The notes: generated by a model not told the origin, from the sequence alone. DNA of 64,000 nucleotides from Rodentibacter ratti (GCF_002000485.1 NZ_MLAJ01000007.1:62001-126000), one strand, 5' to 3'. Shown: positions 35,876 through 46,156, counted from the stretch's first letter. Made by a program: numbers and translations.

Positions 35876-37138
35876 TTAATGAAAAATTGCTCGCAAGATA
35901 TAAAAAATGATGATGGCAAAGAACGCTCCGGCCGGTAGCGTGACGATCCACGAACTAATGATGTTGCGGATTACCGTTAAATTTAGGGCGGCGATACCAC
36001 GTGCAAAGCCGATACCTAAAATCGCACCGACAAGCGTTTGCGTAGTGGAGATCGGTAAACCGGTACCGGAAGCCACAACCACGGTCATTGCCGTAGCAAA
36101 TTGCGCAGCGAAACCACGGCTTGGCGTTAAATCGGTGATACCGGATCCCACTGTTGCCATCACTTTTTTTCCCATACTGATTAATCCCACTGCAATACCT
36201 AATGCACCCAATGGGAGAATCCACCAAGCTAATGTGCCGCCCGCAACAATTTTTCCCCCTTCATCAACAATAGATACTACTGCTGAAAGCGGACCAATCG
36301 CATTGGCTACATCGTTAGATCCGTGAGCAAATGCCATCGCACAAGCGGTTAAAAGCATTAAAATACTAAATACTTTTTCCACTGCACCAAAAGTGCCTTT
36401 TGTTGCTGATTGAGCGAAAGTTTTGCTGCGGAAGTAAAAATGGAAGAAAATCATACCAACAAGGCTGATAGCTAATGAAATTGATAGAGTTTCAGCGTTA
36501 GAAAGGTGCAGTCCAACGTGTTTCAAACCTTTTTTCATGGTTACGATACAAAGCACAAAAATAGTGATGCCCATGTAGTAAGGACCGTATTTTTGTGAAT
36601 TTTTAAGAGGCTGATCGGTATCAAAAATGAGTTTTTGTGTGCTGGCAAAAATAGCGTAAGCTAGAATCCCTGCAATCACCGGGGTCACAAACCAGCTTCC
36701 TACAATGCTACCAATTGTTGACCAGTCCACCGAACCTGGGCCGATAGTCACACAGGCAAAGCCAACAATCGCACCGATAATGGTATGCGTACCGGAAACT
36801 GGCCAGCCCATTTTAGTGGCGATAAATAACCAAACACCAGAAGCAAAAAGTGCTGAAATCATCCCGAGAGCGAGAATTTCCGGTGTATCGACAAACTGCA
36901 TTGGATCGATGACACCACTTTTAATGGTTTCCGTAACTTCCCCCCCGGCAAGATAAGCACCGGCAGATTCAAAAATTAATGCGATAATAATTGCTTGTTT
37001 TACTGTAATAGTGCCCGAGCCCACAGAGGTTCCCATAGAATTTGACACATCATTGGCGCCAATACCAAACGCCATAAAAAAACCGAACACAGCGGTGATC
37101 AATACCAACCATGTACCATATTGATTAATTATTTCCAT
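35876..37138 (-). CDS. pit: Inorganic phosphate transporter, PiT family
   Basis: 420 residues with about 11 membrane helices. It carries the duplicated PiT signature GANDVSNSMGTSVGSG (residues about 27-42) and AHGSNDVANAIGPLSAVV (about 273-290), plus GWPVSGTHTIIGAIVG. It imports phosphate with a cation across the inner membrane. It forms a pair with the DUF47 gene just upstream (24 bases), the usual partner of Pit transporters. TAGGAAAATACT precedes the ATG. Confidence 0.95.
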   Translation of the reverse strand: MEIINQYGTWLVLITAVFGFFMAFGIGANDVSNSMGTSVGSGTITVKQAIIIALIFESAGAYLAGGEVTETIKSGVIDPMQFVDTPEILALGMISALFASGVWLFIATKMGWPVSGTHTIIGAIVGFACVTIGPGSVDWSTIGSIVGSWFVTPVIAGILAYAIFASTQKLIFDTDQPLKNSQKYGPYYMGITIFVLCIVTMKKGLKHVGLHLSNAETLSISLAISLVGMIFFHFYFRSKTFAQSATKGTFGAVEKVFSILMLLTACAMAFAHGSNDVANAIGPLSAVVSIVDEGGKIVAGGTLAWWILPLGALGIAVGLISMGKKVMATVGSGITDLTPSRGFAAQFATAMTVVVASGTGLPISTTQTLVGAILGIGFARGIAALNLTVIRNIISSWIVTLPAGAFFAIIIFYILRAIFH

Positions 37139-37162
37139 AGTATTTTCCTATGTGTATTTGTT

Positions 37163-37843
37163 TTATGAACGCGCTAACATTAACTCAATACGTGAACCGA
37201 CACGTTGTGCTTGGTCGGCAAGGACGCCCACCCATTCAATGATTTTATATAAGAACATCACATCAATTGGGTTGTAACGGCTTTCAATGGTGTAAAGCAT
37301 TTTACGCAACTTAATTTGCATTTGATCCGTATCGTCTTCAATGCTGTCCAATTCTTGAATCATATTATTCACTAATTGTAATTCACGGCCTTTAAAACCG
37401 GTTTCCAAAAGTTTATCCATTTCCGCAATGACTAAATGCGCTTGATGAATGGAATCTAAACTGCGGCGAACATAGCTTAAAAAATCTTCCTGCATTTCTT
37501 CAGGGATACCAAACTGACGGCCAATCATACGACCGGCAATATCTTTGGCGAAGTTGGCGAGTTTGTCTTGTTGTGTCACCAATTCAAGTAAATCGGTGCG
37601 GTCGATTGGTAAGAATAAACCGCGTGGCAATTTCAAACGAATTTCACGTTTAAGGCTATCTGCTTCACGCTCGCGCTGGGAAATTTCTAAACGCATATTT
37701 TCCGCATTTTCCCAATCCTTTGAGAAGGTTTTTTCAAAAAAAGGAATTAAAAGATCGCAACATTCAGTGACTTTGTCGGAATGCTTTTGCAAGGGCTTTA
37801 AAGGCGAGTGGGCAAATAATCCAAGGATATTATTCATTGCCAT
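37163..37843 (-). CDS. DUF47 / PhoU-like protein (TIGR00153), partner of pit
   Basis: 226 residues, all helical, with no membrane segment. It starts NNILGLFAHSPLKPLQKH and contains EREADSLKREIRLKLPRGLFLPIDRTDLLEL, split by the E/D metal-type motifs of the PhoU fold, and a C-terminal QRVGSRIELMLARS. DUF47 proteins are thought to regulate the neighbouring Pit phosphate transporter. GGAG lies 10 bases before ATG 37843; ATG 37837 is possible. Confidence 0.9.
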   Translation of the reverse strand: MAMNNILGLFAHSPLKPLQKHSDKVTECCDLLIPFFEKTFSKDWENAENMRLEISQREREADSLKREIRLKLPRGLFLPIDRTDLLELVTQQDKLANFAKDIAGRMIGRQFGIPEEMQEDFLSYVRRSLDSIHQAHLVIAEMDKLLETGFKGRELQLVNNMIQELDSIEDDTDQMQIKLRKMLYTIESRYNPIDVMFLYKIIEWVGVLADQAQRVGSRIELMLARS

Positions 37844-38189
37844 ATCTCATTTACTCCATATAAGGGGTTAAAATTCGTGCGCATATTACCTGATTTTTAC
37901 TCGGAATAGAATTAATTTTGCTGATAACAACTATAGTGTTACCTCTTAAAGCTTAATTCTTATACGATTGTAGTTCGGCAAAAATACAGTCACGCTTAGT
38001 TTCCCGGATGAATATGTGGAATGATTGGTAATGGGAGAAAAATTTATTATTTACTCAATAAATCAAAAAGTTAGTTAGCCTTTATAAATCTTATCATCTT
38101 TTGTTTAAAAAAGTGACAAAGCACAAAAACCTTGATTTATTTGTATTTACTTGTATATTTAACCAGTTGAATTAATAAGGATTTATCCC
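37844..38189. other. Divergent intergenic region between DUF47-pit and the CYTH gene
   Basis: 346 bases without a gene. It holds the promoter of the gene at 38190 (see the entry at 38132) and presumably that of the DUF47-pit pair on the other strand. For the latter, a TAATAT at about 37885 (minus sense) is the only plausible -10 and no good -35 is seen. No Pho-box-like pair of CTGTCAT repeats was found. No RNA gene or repeat is apparent. Confidence 0.5.
38132..38159 (+). promoter_or_regulatory. Promoter of the CYTH gene
   Basis: TTGATT (38132-38137) and TATATT (38154-38159) are separated by 16 bases, 30 bases upstream of the ATG. Confidence 0.55.
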
Positions 38190-39263
38190 ATGATCAATGA
38201 AATCGAACTCAAACTTGCCGTTTCACCGGAAACATTCCACTTACTTGAAAAGCACCTCCAACAATTCAACCCTTTAGAGTGTAAAAGCATTTGTTTGGGT
38301 AATACTTATTATGATTATCCCGATCATTTTCTCGCCAAGCAAAAAATGGGCTTGCGTATTCGTCAAGAAAATCAAACGTTTACCTTAACCCTAAAAACGA
38401 ATGGAGAAGTCGTTGGCGGCTTGCATCATCGACCTGAATATCATTTACCGCTAGATAAAAAAGACGTGCCGACGAACGAGCAATTACGCGCTTTATATCC
38501 TTTTGAGCAATTGCCGATGACACCGCTAAAATCAATTTTCTCCACGGATTTTAACCGCACTTTTGGGTTAGTTAAATTTCGAGATGCCAAAATTGAAGTT
38601 GCCTTTGATCAAGGGGAGATTGTGAGCGGCGAGCGTTCACAGCCTATTTGTGAAATTGAGTTTGAATTAAAGGAAGGGAAAGTCAGCGATCTTTTCTGTT
38701 TTGTGGAAGAATTGCCCGTTTTGACCGATATTTATTTTAGCAGTGCAAGCAAGGCGCAGCGTGGCTATCAACTTAGTCGCCCCGTAGTTTTAACGGATTG
38801 GCTAAATAAATGGCGTGATTTCTTGAACAAAGATCGAGAAGAAAGTGCGGTAGATTTTAACGCAAAATTTCATAGAATTTTAAAAATGGAGCAAGCATTG
38901 GTGGAAGAAACCCTCTCTTTGCCAAGTTCGCTTTTTAGTCAGGATTTTATGAAAACCGTGGAAAGGGTCGGGGCATTTTTCAATTTGTATCATTATTATG
39001 ATGAAAATAAGGCATTGTTTGAGCAGATTCTGGAACAGAGAAGCGGAAGCGCAATAGGAGATGACATATTGCCGCAATTGCTCGAAAGCAATCAAACTTT
39101 TCTTAATAAAATTCAGGCATTGATTCGCTTTCACAGTGAAACCAAAGACAATGAAAAAACCATTGAAAAATTAACCGCACTTTTTACGACACGTTTGTAT
39201 TTTGAACGAATGATTAAATTAATGCGTTTAGCGGTATCAGACAAATCAAGCGTATATCATTAG
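38190..39263 (+). CDS. CYTH-domain inorganic triphosphatase (YgiF-like)
   Basis: 357 residues. The N-terminal CYTH domain starts with the signature MINEIELKLAV (EXEXK: E4, E6, K8). YYDYPDHFLAKQKMGLRIRQE and TLTLKTNGEVVGGLHHRPEY follow as the tunnel residues. Acidic strand EVAFDQGEIV and CEIEFELKEG complete it by about residue 175. The C-terminal half is helical and CHAD-like but weak. E. coli YgiF hydrolyses tripolyphosphate. AAGGATTTATCCC precedes the ATG. It is next to the phosphate transporter, which fits phosphate metabolism loosely. Confidence 0.88.
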   Translation: MINEIELKLAVSPETFHLLEKHLQQFNPLECKSICLGNTYYDYPDHFLAKQKMGLRIRQENQTFTLTLKTNGEVVGGLHHRPEYHLPLDKKDVPTNEQLRALYPFEQLPMTPLKSIFSTDFNRTFGLVKFRDAKIEVAFDQGEIVSGERSQPICEIEFELKEGKVSDLFCFVEELPVLTDIYFSSASKAQRGYQLSRPVVLTDWLNKWRDFLNKDREESAVDFNAKFHRILKMEQALVEETLSLPSSLFSQDFMKTVERVGAFFNLYHYYDENKALFEQILEQRSGSAIGDDILPQLLESNQTFLNKIQALIRFHSETKDNEKTIEKLTALFTTRLYFERMIKLMRLAVSDKSSVYH

Positions 39264-39295
39264 TTTGAAACAATTTTATTTTATGGAGAAATAAC

Positions 39296-40672
39296 ATGGC
39301 GAAAGCCCCTAAAACGGCTTATGTATGTAACGATTGTGGTGCGGAATTCTCCCGTTGGCAAGGGCAATGTTCCGCTTGTAAGGCTTGGAATACGATTAGC
39401 GAAGTGCGATTGATTTCTGCGGTAAAAAGCAAAAATGATCGTTTCAGTGGTTATGCCGGTGAAACACAAGCAAAAATTCAGACCTTATCGGAAATCAGTT
39501 TGCAAGAAACGCCACGCTTTACCAGTGGATTTAAAGAGCTTGATCGCGTGTTAGGTGGGGGAATTGTACCGGGAAGTGCAATTTTGATCGGCGGTCATCC
39601 CGGTGCAGGAAAAAGTACCTTATTATTGCAAGTGATGTGTGGTTTGGCACAAAAAATGACCGCACTTTATGTGACAGGGGAAGAATCCTTACAACAGGTT
39701 GCGATGCGGGCAAATCGTCTGGGGTTGCCGAACGATCAACTCAATATGCTTTCTGAAACGTCGGTAGAGCAGATTTGTAATCTTGCGGATCAGTTAAAGC
39801 CACAAATTATTGTGATTGACTCTATTCAAGTGATGCATTTAGCGGATATTCAATCTTCCCCGGGGAGTGTCGCACAAGTGCGGGAATGTGCTTCTTTCCT
39901 AACACGTTATGCGAAAACCCGTCAAGTGGCGATTATTATGGTAGGGCATGTTACTAAAGACGGCACGCTTGCTGGTCCTAAAGTATTAGAGCACGCCATT
40001 GACTGTTCCTTGCTTTTAGAGGGGGAGGCAGACTCTCGTTATCGTACCCTACGTAGCCATAAAAATCGCTTTGGCGCTGTGAATGAATTAGGGGTATTTG
40101 GAATGACGGAACAAGGTTTGCGTGAGGTGAAAAATCCCTCCGCCATCTTTCTCAGCCGTGGCGATGAGCAAACCTCGGGCAGCTCGGTGATGGTGCTATG
40201 GGAAGGCACACGCCCGCTTTTAGTGGAAATTCAAGCCTTGGTGGATTATTCGATGCTATCAAACCCACGCCGTGTGGCAGTGGGGTTGGAACAAAACCGT
40301 TTGGCATTATTGCTGGCGGTGTTACATCGTCATGGTGGGTTGCAAATGGCGGATCAAGATGTATTTGTCAATGTGGTGGGTGGCGTGAAAGTCACCGAAA
40401 CCAGTGCGGATCTTGCTTTATTGCTGGCGCTGATTTCCAGTTTTCGTAATCGTCCTTTGCCACAAGATTTAGTGATCTTTGGTGAGGTAGGGCTTGCCGG
40501 TGAAATTCGTCCTGTACCGAGTGGGCAAGAACGGATTAGCGAAGCGGCAAAACATGGTTTTAAACGTGCCATTGTCCCCTTTGGCAATAAACCGAAAAGT
40601 GCGGTTGAAAATATGCAGGTTTTTACGGTGAAAAAATTAGCAGACGCATTGGATGTTTTGGATAATTTTTAG
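39296..40672 (+). CDS. radA: DNA repair protein RadA
   Basis: RecA-like branch-migration helicase of recombinational repair. 458 residues. The zinc finger is CNDCGAEFSRWQGQCSAC (residues 11-28). Walker A is GGHPGAGKST (about 98-107). The RadA-specific KNRFG motif lies near residue 260. A Lon-protease-like C-terminal domain ends around residue 455 (GEVGLAGEIRPVPSGQERI). TGGAGAAATAAC precedes the ATG. Spacing to the upstream CYTH gene is 32 bases. Confidence 0.97.
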   Translation: MAKAPKTAYVCNDCGAEFSRWQGQCSACKAWNTISEVRLISAVKSKNDRFSGYAGETQAKIQTLSEISLQETPRFTSGFKELDRVLGGGIVPGSAILIGGHPGAGKSTLLLQVMCGLAQKMTALYVTGEESLQQVAMRANRLGLPNDQLNMLSETSVEQICNLADQLKPQIIVIDSIQVMHLADIQSSPGSVAQVRECASFLTRYAKTRQVAIIMVGHVTKDGTLAGPKVLEHAIDCSLLLEGEADSRYRTLRSHKNRFGAVNELGVFGMTEQGLREVKNPSAIFLSRGDEQTSGSSVMVLWEGTRPLLVEIQALVDYSMLSNPRRVAVGLEQNRLALLLAVLHRHGGLQMADQDVFVNVVGGVKVTETSADLALLLALISSFRNRPLPQDLVIFGEVGLAGEIRPVPSGQERISEAAKHGFKRAIVPFGNKPKSAVENMQVFTVKKLADALDVLDNF

Positions 40673-40745
40673 AAATTTTTTGTCATACTGAAAACTTCGG
40701 CAAAATTCGCTAAAATATGTCAGTGTAAAAAGGACAGCGAATAAA

Positions 40746-41225
40746 ATGGAAAAGAAATTAAATAAAGCCTTGGATGCGATTGATATTAAAATTCTGAATG
40801 AATTACAACGTAATGGTAAAATTTCAAATATTGATCTTTCCAAAAAAGTCGGTTTATCACCAACGCCTTGTTTAGAACGGGTAAAACGTTTGGAAAAGCA
40901 AGGCGTGATTATGGGGTATCGTGCCTTACTTAATCCTGAGTTACTTGATGCGCCGCTTTTAGTGATTGTTGAAATTACCCTTGTGCGTGGAAAACCCGAT
41001 GTATTTGAAGAATTTAATGCGGCGATTCAGGCTCTTGATGAAATTCAAGAATGCCACCTTGTTTCCGGTGATTTTGATTATTTATTGAAAACCCGAGTGG
41101 CGGATATGGCGGCTTATCGAAAACTCTTAGGAACAACGTTGCTACGTTTACCCGGCGTGAATGATACGCGCACCTACGTTGTGATGGAAGAAGTCAAACA
41201 AACCAATTATCTTGTTTTAAAATAA
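40746..41225 (+). CDS. lrp: Leucine-responsive regulatory protein family regulator
   Basis: 159 residues. The winged-helix N-terminal domain is LDAIDIKILNELQRNGKISN followed by LSKKVGLSPTPCLERVKRLE (residues about 10-50). A RAM (AsnC-type) ligand domain follows, with ECHLVSGDFDYLLKTRV. The length and sequence match Lrp itself rather than AsnC. It is a global regulator of amino-acid metabolism. AAAGGACAGCG precedes the ATG. ftsK follows after 2 bases. Confidence 0.92.
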   Translation: MEKKLNKALDAIDIKILNELQRNGKISNIDLSKKVGLSPTPCLERVKRLEKQGVIMGYRALLNPELLDAPLLVIVEITLVRGKPDVFEEFNAAIQALDEIQECHLVSGDFDYLLKTRVADMAAYRKLLGTTLLRLPGVNDTRTYVVMEEVKQTNYLVLK

Positions 41226-41227
41226 AA

Positions 41228-44020
41228 ATGATTAAACGAATTACTGAACGATTTACACCGAAACAATATCTCGGTGAATTAATTTTAGCTTTAACGACAC
41301 TTTTGGGGCTATACCTGATTGTCGCATGGTCTAGTTACACACCTTTAGATAATTCTTGGTCAACGGCCAGTTTTCAAAGTGAAACGATTAATAAAGCCGG
41401 CGCTTTAGGTGCATGGATAATTGATGCTTTCTTTGTTTTTTTGGGATATGTGGGACATTTACTGCCTTTTCTGATTTTTCTCGTTCCTATATTTTTATTA
41501 AAAACAAAAGCGGTTCGTTCTCTATCCCTAACTAAAGTTGCCTTGCGTAGTTTTGGCTTTATTACATTATTAATTGGCCTAAGCATCATGGCAACTTTGC
41601 TGCTTTCTAATACCAATTACTATTTATCCGGTGGTGTACTGGGCGGCAGCCTGGTGATTTCTCTTTATCCGACTTTAGGAAAGTTCGGTTGCATTCTTGC
41701 AGGTTTGGGATTAGCTATTATTGGTTTTATTTTCTGCTCGGGAGCCTCGCTGATTCGATTAATTATGCGTTTTTACAATTGGCTCACTATGAAAAATGAT
41801 GCTCAACAAGAGATAGAAGAATCCACAGAGTCTGTTGAAGATCTCGAACAAATAGTAATCCAAAAACCGCAACCTTTAGTAATGAAGGAAAAGGATAGCA
41901 CGAAAGAATCGGTTCAAAATGAAGAGATACATTCAACAACAAATGAAGAAGTTGCAAATCCTCTTGTTCAACCTGAAACCCTGATCAATATCAGTGGTTT
42001 ATCACCATCGGTGAAGAAGCCTTCAGATAGTCAACAAACGCTATCTGAATTTAACAAAAATTTTGATACGTTCAAAACAGAAACCTTCGATGAATTACCA
42101 AAAGTCAGCATTGCTACTTACGGCGAAACTTCAACTCACACAAGCATTCCGGCTTGGGAGGGGGCACGCCAACAAAATCATATTAAAGAACAGCAAAGTG
42201 CGGTTGATTTTTCTACTGTTTCCGAATTAAACGAACCGACAATGCCAACAGTAACCCTTGCCTCGCAAAAATCGACCGTGCTTTCTGACGAGACAGACGA
42301 TGACATGGATGACTTGGCACGTCAATTTGCCGAACAAGAGCAACAGCGTCTTGCAGAAATGGAAGCCCGAGCGAAAGCCTTAAATGCGGAAGACGCACTA
42401 AAAGTTATTTTGACAGAGCCGCAAACAGTCGTTCAAGACATTCAAGAGAAGAAAGAGGCGGCACCGATTTATAAACCTTATGGTGATTCACTGATTCATC
42501 CGGCATTCCAGCAACCGAGCACAAAACGTGAGAAACCAAGCACGCCATTACCAAGTTTGGCGTTATTGGAATATCGTCCGACTCAAGCGCAAGAGATTAC
42601 CCGAGAGGAAATTCATGAAACCTCACAGCGCATTGAGCAACAGCTTCGTAATTTTAATGTCAAAGCCACAGTAAAAGATGTTCTTGTGGGGCCGGTGGTC
42701 ACTCGTTATGAACTGGAATTACAACCAGGGGTAAAAGCCTCAAAAGTGACAAATATTGACACGGATTTGGCTCGTGCCTTGATGTTCCGCTCTATTCGTG
42801 TGGCGGAAGTGATCCCGGGCAAACCTTACATCGGTATTGAAACACCGAATGCACATCGTCAAATTGTGCCGTTACGTGATGTGTTGGACAGTAATGAATT
42901 CCGTGATTCTCAAGCACTTTTACCTATGGCATTGGGGAAAGACATTAGCGGTAAACCTGTTGTGGTGGATTTGGCAAAAATGCCTCATTTACTGGTGGCG
43001 GGTTCAACAGGTTCCGGTAAATCCGTGGGCGTGAATACCATGATTCTTAGTTTGCTTTTCCGTGTTCAACCGGAAGAAGTGAAATTTATTATGATCGACC
43101 CGAAAGTTGTAGAGCTTTCCGTTTATAACGATATTCCGCATTTGCTCACACCGGTTGTCACCGATATGAAAAAAGCGGCGAATGCGTTACGTTGGTGTGT
43201 GGATGAAATGGAACGCCGTTATCAGCTACTTTCTGCTCTTCGTGTACGGAATATTGAAGGGTTTAACGAAAAAATTGATGAGTATGAAAAGATGGGGATG
43301 CCGATTCCGAATCCGATTTGGAAACCGGGCGATACCATGGATCAAATGCCGCCGGCATTGCAAAAATTAAGCTATATTGTGGTGATCGTGGATGAATTTG
43401 CCGATCTCATGATGGTGGCAGGGAAACAAATCGAAGAATTTATTGCCCGCCTTGCTCAAAAAGCACGGGCGATTGGGATTCATTTGATCTTAGCGACCCA
43501 ACGTCCGTCTGTTGACGTGATTACCGGTCTTATTAAAGCCAATGTGCCGAGCCGTATTGCCTTTACCGTGGCAAGTAAAATTGATTCCCGTACGATTTTG
43601 GATCAGGGTGGTGCCGAAGCCTTATTAGGGCGTGGTGATATGCTTTATTCAGGGCAAGGATCATCTGATCTGATTCGTGTACATGGTGCATTTATGAGTG
43701 ATGATGAAGTGGTGCGTATTGCCGATGATTGGCGTGCCCGTGGAAAACCGGATTATATTGATGGTATTTTGGAAGGCGCTGATGAAGAGGAAAATGCAGA
43801 AAAATCCGCCGGAAGCAGCGGAGAATTGGATCCATTGTTTGATGAAGTGATGGAATTTGTATTAACCACCGGGACGACTTCCGTTTCAGCCCTGCAACGG
43901 AAATTTAGCGTAGGCTTTAATCGCGCCGCCAGAATTATGGATCAAATGGAAGAACAAGGCATTGTAAGTGCCATGCAAAATGGTAAACGTGAAATTCTTG
44001 CACGCCGACCGGATTATTAA
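41228..44020 (+). CDS. ftsK: DNA translocase FtsK
   Basis: Septal DNA translocase that pumps chromosomal DNA and activates XerCD at dif. 930 residues. Four N-terminal membrane helices (residues about 20-180) come first, then a low-complexity acidic/Q-rich linker (about 190-430) that contains an uptake signal. The motor domain has Walker A VAGSTGSGKSVGVNT (about 590-604) and the VVIVDEFADLMM Walker B. The C-terminal gamma winged helix (TTSVSALQRKFSVGFNRAAR) reads KOPS. The linker is short compared with E. coli FtsK (about 1,330 residues) but normal for Pasteurellaceae. Confidence 0.97.
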   Translation: MIKRITERFTPKQYLGELILALTTLLGLYLIVAWSSYTPLDNSWSTASFQSETINKAGALGAWIIDAFFVFLGYVGHLLPFLIFLVPIFLLKTKAVRSLSLTKVALRSFGFITLLIGLSIMATLLLSNTNYYLSGGVLGGSLVISLYPTLGKFGCILAGLGLAIIGFIFCSGASLIRLIMRFYNWLTMKNDAQQEIEESTESVEDLEQIVIQKPQPLVMKEKDSTKESVQNEEIHSTTNEEVANPLVQPETLINISGLSPSVKKPSDSQQTLSEFNKNFDTFKTETFDELPKVSIATYGETSTHTSIPAWEGARQQNHIKEQQSAVDFSTVSELNEPTMPTVTLASQKSTVLSDETDDDMDDLARQFAEQEQQRLAEMEARAKALNAEDALKVILTEPQTVVQDIQEKKEAAPIYKPYGDSLIHPAFQQPSTKREKPSTPLPSLALLEYRPTQAQEITREEIHETSQRIEQQLRNFNVKATVKDVLVGPVVTRYELELQPGVKASKVTNIDTDLARALMFRSIRVAEVIPGKPYIGIETPNAHRQIVPLRDVLDSNEFRDSQALLPMALGKDISGKPVVVDLAKMPHLLVAGSTGSGKSVGVNTMILSLLFRVQPEEVKFIMIDPKVVELSVYNDIPHLLTPVVTDMKKAANALRWCVDEMERRYQLLSALRVRNIEGFNEKIDEYEKMGMPIPNPIWKPGDTMDQMPPALQKLSYIVVIVDEFADLMMVAGKQIEEFIARLAQKARAIGIHLILATQRPSVDVITGLIKANVPSRIAFTVASKIDSRTILDQGGAEALLGRGDMLYSGQGSSDLIRVHGAFMSDDEVVRIADDWRARGKPDYIDGILEGADEEENAEKSAGSSGELDPLFDEVMEFVLTTGTTSVSALQRKFSVGFNRAARIMDQMEEQGIVSAMQNGKREILARRPDY

Positions 44021-44044
44021 TTTCTACTTTAAAAGGAAAGTAAA

Positions 44045-44749
44045 ATGAAAAAAACATCGTTAAAATTATTCACAAACTCGCTCGCTCGTTTGTTCACCTC
44101 TCATGAGGCCGTTGGCAAAGCCAACGTTCAAAAAACAATGTTTTTTGTGACCGCACTTGGATTGGGGTTAATTGGCTTTAGCAATACGGCGTTTGCCGAT
44201 GCAGCAAGCGAGTTACAATCACGTTTAAGCCAAGTGAATGTATTAAGTGCCGATTTTTCCCAGACCGTCACCTCGGCAGGGGGAAAAAATGTTCAACAGG
44301 GCAGCGGCAAAATTCAAATTAAACGCCCGAATTTATTCAGAATGGATACCAAATCGCCACAAGAAACCCAGATTATTGCAGACGGCAAAACCCTTTGGTA
44401 TTACGATCCATTTGTACAACAAGTGACGGCACAATGGGTGAAAGATGCGGTAAATAACACGCCTTTTGTTTTGTTAACCAGTGATGATAAAAGCCATTGG
44501 AATCAATATTCGGTGAGCCAACAGGCAGATACTTTTGTATTAAAGCCTAAATCGACAAAAAGTAATATTAAACAATTTGATATTCGTGTGGATGCCAATG
44601 GTGTATTGCGAAATTTCAGCACCACAGAAAAAGACGGGCAAACCAACCTTTATGTATTACGTAATATTACCAACCAAAGTTTGCCGAATAATTTGTTCCA
44701 ATTTAGTCCTCCAAAAGGCGTTGAGTTAGACGATCAACGTAAAAAGTAA
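44045..44749 (+). CDS. lolA: Periplasmic lipoprotein carrier LolA, with extended signal region
   Basis: 234 residues. The mature domain begins about residue 50 ([20 protein letters not shown]) and has [40 protein letters not shown] and [11 protein letters not shown], all typical of LolA. The N-terminus is unusually long. Between MKKTSLKLF and the hydrophobic core [15 protein letters not shown] lie about 20 residues ([19 protein letters not shown]) encoded by a dispersed repeat, also found at 2501-2570. AAAGGAAAGTAA precedes the ATG. It lies between ftsK and rarA, as in H. influenzae. Confidence 0.95.
   Translation: MKKTSLKLFTNSLARLFTSHEAVGKANVQKTMFFVTALGLGLIGFSNTAFADAASELQSRLSQVNVLSADFSQTVTSAGGKNVQQGSGKIQIKRPNLFRMDTKSPQETQIIADGKTLWYYDPFVQQVTAQWVKDAVNNTPFVLLTSDDKSHWNQYSVSQQADTFVLKPKSTKSNIKQFDIRVDANGVLRNFSTTEKDGQTNLYVLRNITNQSLPNNLFQFSPPKGVELDDQRKK
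44091..44157 (+). repeat. Two-hairpin repeat with uptake signal, copy 2, inside lolA
   Basis: GCCGTTGGCAAAGCCAACG is a hairpin (GTTGGC-AAA-GCCAAC). CAAAAAACAATGTTTTTTG is another. TGACCGCACTT closes the unit. It matches 2501-2570 over about 65 bases and is read through in frame as the LolA signal region. The intergenic sister copy shows that the unit is mobile or dispersed rather than LolA-specific. Confidence 0.75.
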
Positions 44750-44754
44750 TGCTT

Positions 44755-44790
44755 AGGGCGTATTGATTACGCCCTCAATTTTTATTTTAA
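44755..44790 (+). terminator. Terminator of lolA
   Basis: AGGGCGTA/TACGCCCT (44755-44762 and 44768-44775) is an 8-bp stem, followed by CAATTTTTATTTT. It lies between lolA and rarA. Confidence 0.8.
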
Positions 44791-44812
44791 AATTCGCTAA
44801 TGGAATCCACTT

Positions 44813-46156
44813 ATGGCTAATAATCTTGATTTTGATTTTTCGGAAAATGATTTTCGTCCTCTTGCAGCCAGAATGCGTCCGACGAATCTCGATCAATATT
44901 TTGGTCAATCACATCTTATCGGTGAAGGTAAACCGCTACGCAAAGTGATTCAAGCAGGGCATATTCATTCTATGATTTTTTGGGGGCCGCCCGGTACCGG
45001 TAAAACCACATTAGCAGAAATTATAGCCAATCAAATTAATGCGGATGTCGAACGTATTTCAGCGGTGACCGGTGGAATAAAAGAAATACGTGATGCCATT
45101 GATCGTGCCAAACAAAATCGTCTCGCTGCCCGAAAAACTATTTTATTTGTGGATGAAGTTCACCGCTTCAACAAAAGTCAGCAAGATGCCTTTCTCCCTC
45201 ATATTGAAGACGGCACTATTATTTTTATCGGTGCGACAACGGAGAATCCCTCTTTTGAACTCAATAACGCCTTGCTTTCCCGTGCTAGGGTGTATGTATT
45301 GAAATCTTTAACCGTTGATGAAATTGAATCAGTGCTCAAGCAAGCATTACAAGATCCGCTGCGAGGGTTGGCAAAAGAGCGGTTAATTTTAGAAGAGAAT
45401 TTATTACAGGTTCTCGCCGAATATGCCAATGGTGATGCCCGTTTCGCTTTAAATTGCCTCGAACTCATGGTGGATATGGCAGATGAAACGGAAAACGGCA
45501 AGAAAATTGACCGCACTTTACTCAAAACCGTACTGGGCGAGCGTCAAGCCCGTTTTGATAAACAGGGCGATCGCTTTTATGATCTGATTTCCGCCTTGCA
45601 TAAGTCTGTCCGAGGATCAGCACCGGATGCCGCATTGTATTGGTACGCCCGTATTTTAACAGCAGGGGGTGATCCGCTTTATGTGGCAAGACGGCTATTA
45701 GCCATTGCCTCGGAAGATATTGGAAATGCCGATCCCCGAGCCATGCAAGTAGCACTGGCGGCTTGGGATTGTTTTACCCGAGTAGGGGCTTATGAAGGGG
45801 AGCGTGCCATTGCTCAAGCCATTATTTATCTTGCCGTTGCCCCTAAAAGTAATGCGGTTTATACCGCGTTCAATACCGCAAAAGCACAAGCCAAAAGTTT
45901 GCCTGATTACGATGTGCCGCTTCATTTACGCAACGCACCGACTCATCTGATGAAAGAGCTTGGGTTTGGTGCACAATATCGTTATGCCCATGATGAACCC
46001 AATGCTTATGCCGCCGGTGAAAATTATTTCCCTGAAGAATTGAAGGATACGCAGTATTATTTCCCAACAAATCGGGGAATGGAAATTCAAATTAAAGAAA
46101 AACTGGAACGATTGCGTGAGGCAGATAAAAGTGCGGTGAAAAAACGGTATAAATAG
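44813..46156 (+). CDS. rarA: Replication-associated recombination protein A (RarA/MgsA)
   Basis: AAA+ ATPase acting at stalled replication forks. 447 residues. Walker A is [14 protein letters not shown] (about residues 57-70), Walker B is [16 protein letters not shown] and sensor 1 is [13 protein letters not shown], all typical of RarA/WRNIP1 clamp-loader relatives. The C-terminal tetramerisation region has [15 protein letters not shown] and [20 protein letters not shown]. The ATG follows GGAATCCACTT. It ends the conserved radA-to-rarA block; the Rhs fragment and duplicated gene end follow. Confidence 0.96.
   Translation: MANNLDFDFSENDFRPLAARMRPTNLDQYFGQSHLIGEGKPLRKVIQAGHIHSMIFWGPPGTGKTTLAEIIANQINADVERISAVTGGIKEIRDAIDRAKQNRLAARKTILFVDEVHRFNKSQQDAFLPHIEDGTIIFIGATTENPSFELNNALLSRARVYVLKSLTVDEIESVLKQALQDPLRGLAKERLILEENLLQVLAEYANGDARFALNCLELMVDMADETENGKKIDRTLLKTVLGERQARFDKQGDRFYDLISALHKSVRGSAPDAALYWYARILTAGGDPLYVARRLLAIASEDIGNADPRAMQVALAAWDCFTRVGAYEGERAIAQAIIYLAVAPKSNAVYTAFNTAKAQAKSLPDYDVPLHLRNAPTHLMKELGFGAQYRYAHDEPNAYAAGENYFPEELKDTQYYFPTNRGMEIQIKEKLERLREADKSAVKKRYK

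Noticed and set aside
35907-36326. 139-codon plus-strand frame
   Set aside because: Antisense to pit, which has both PiT signatures.
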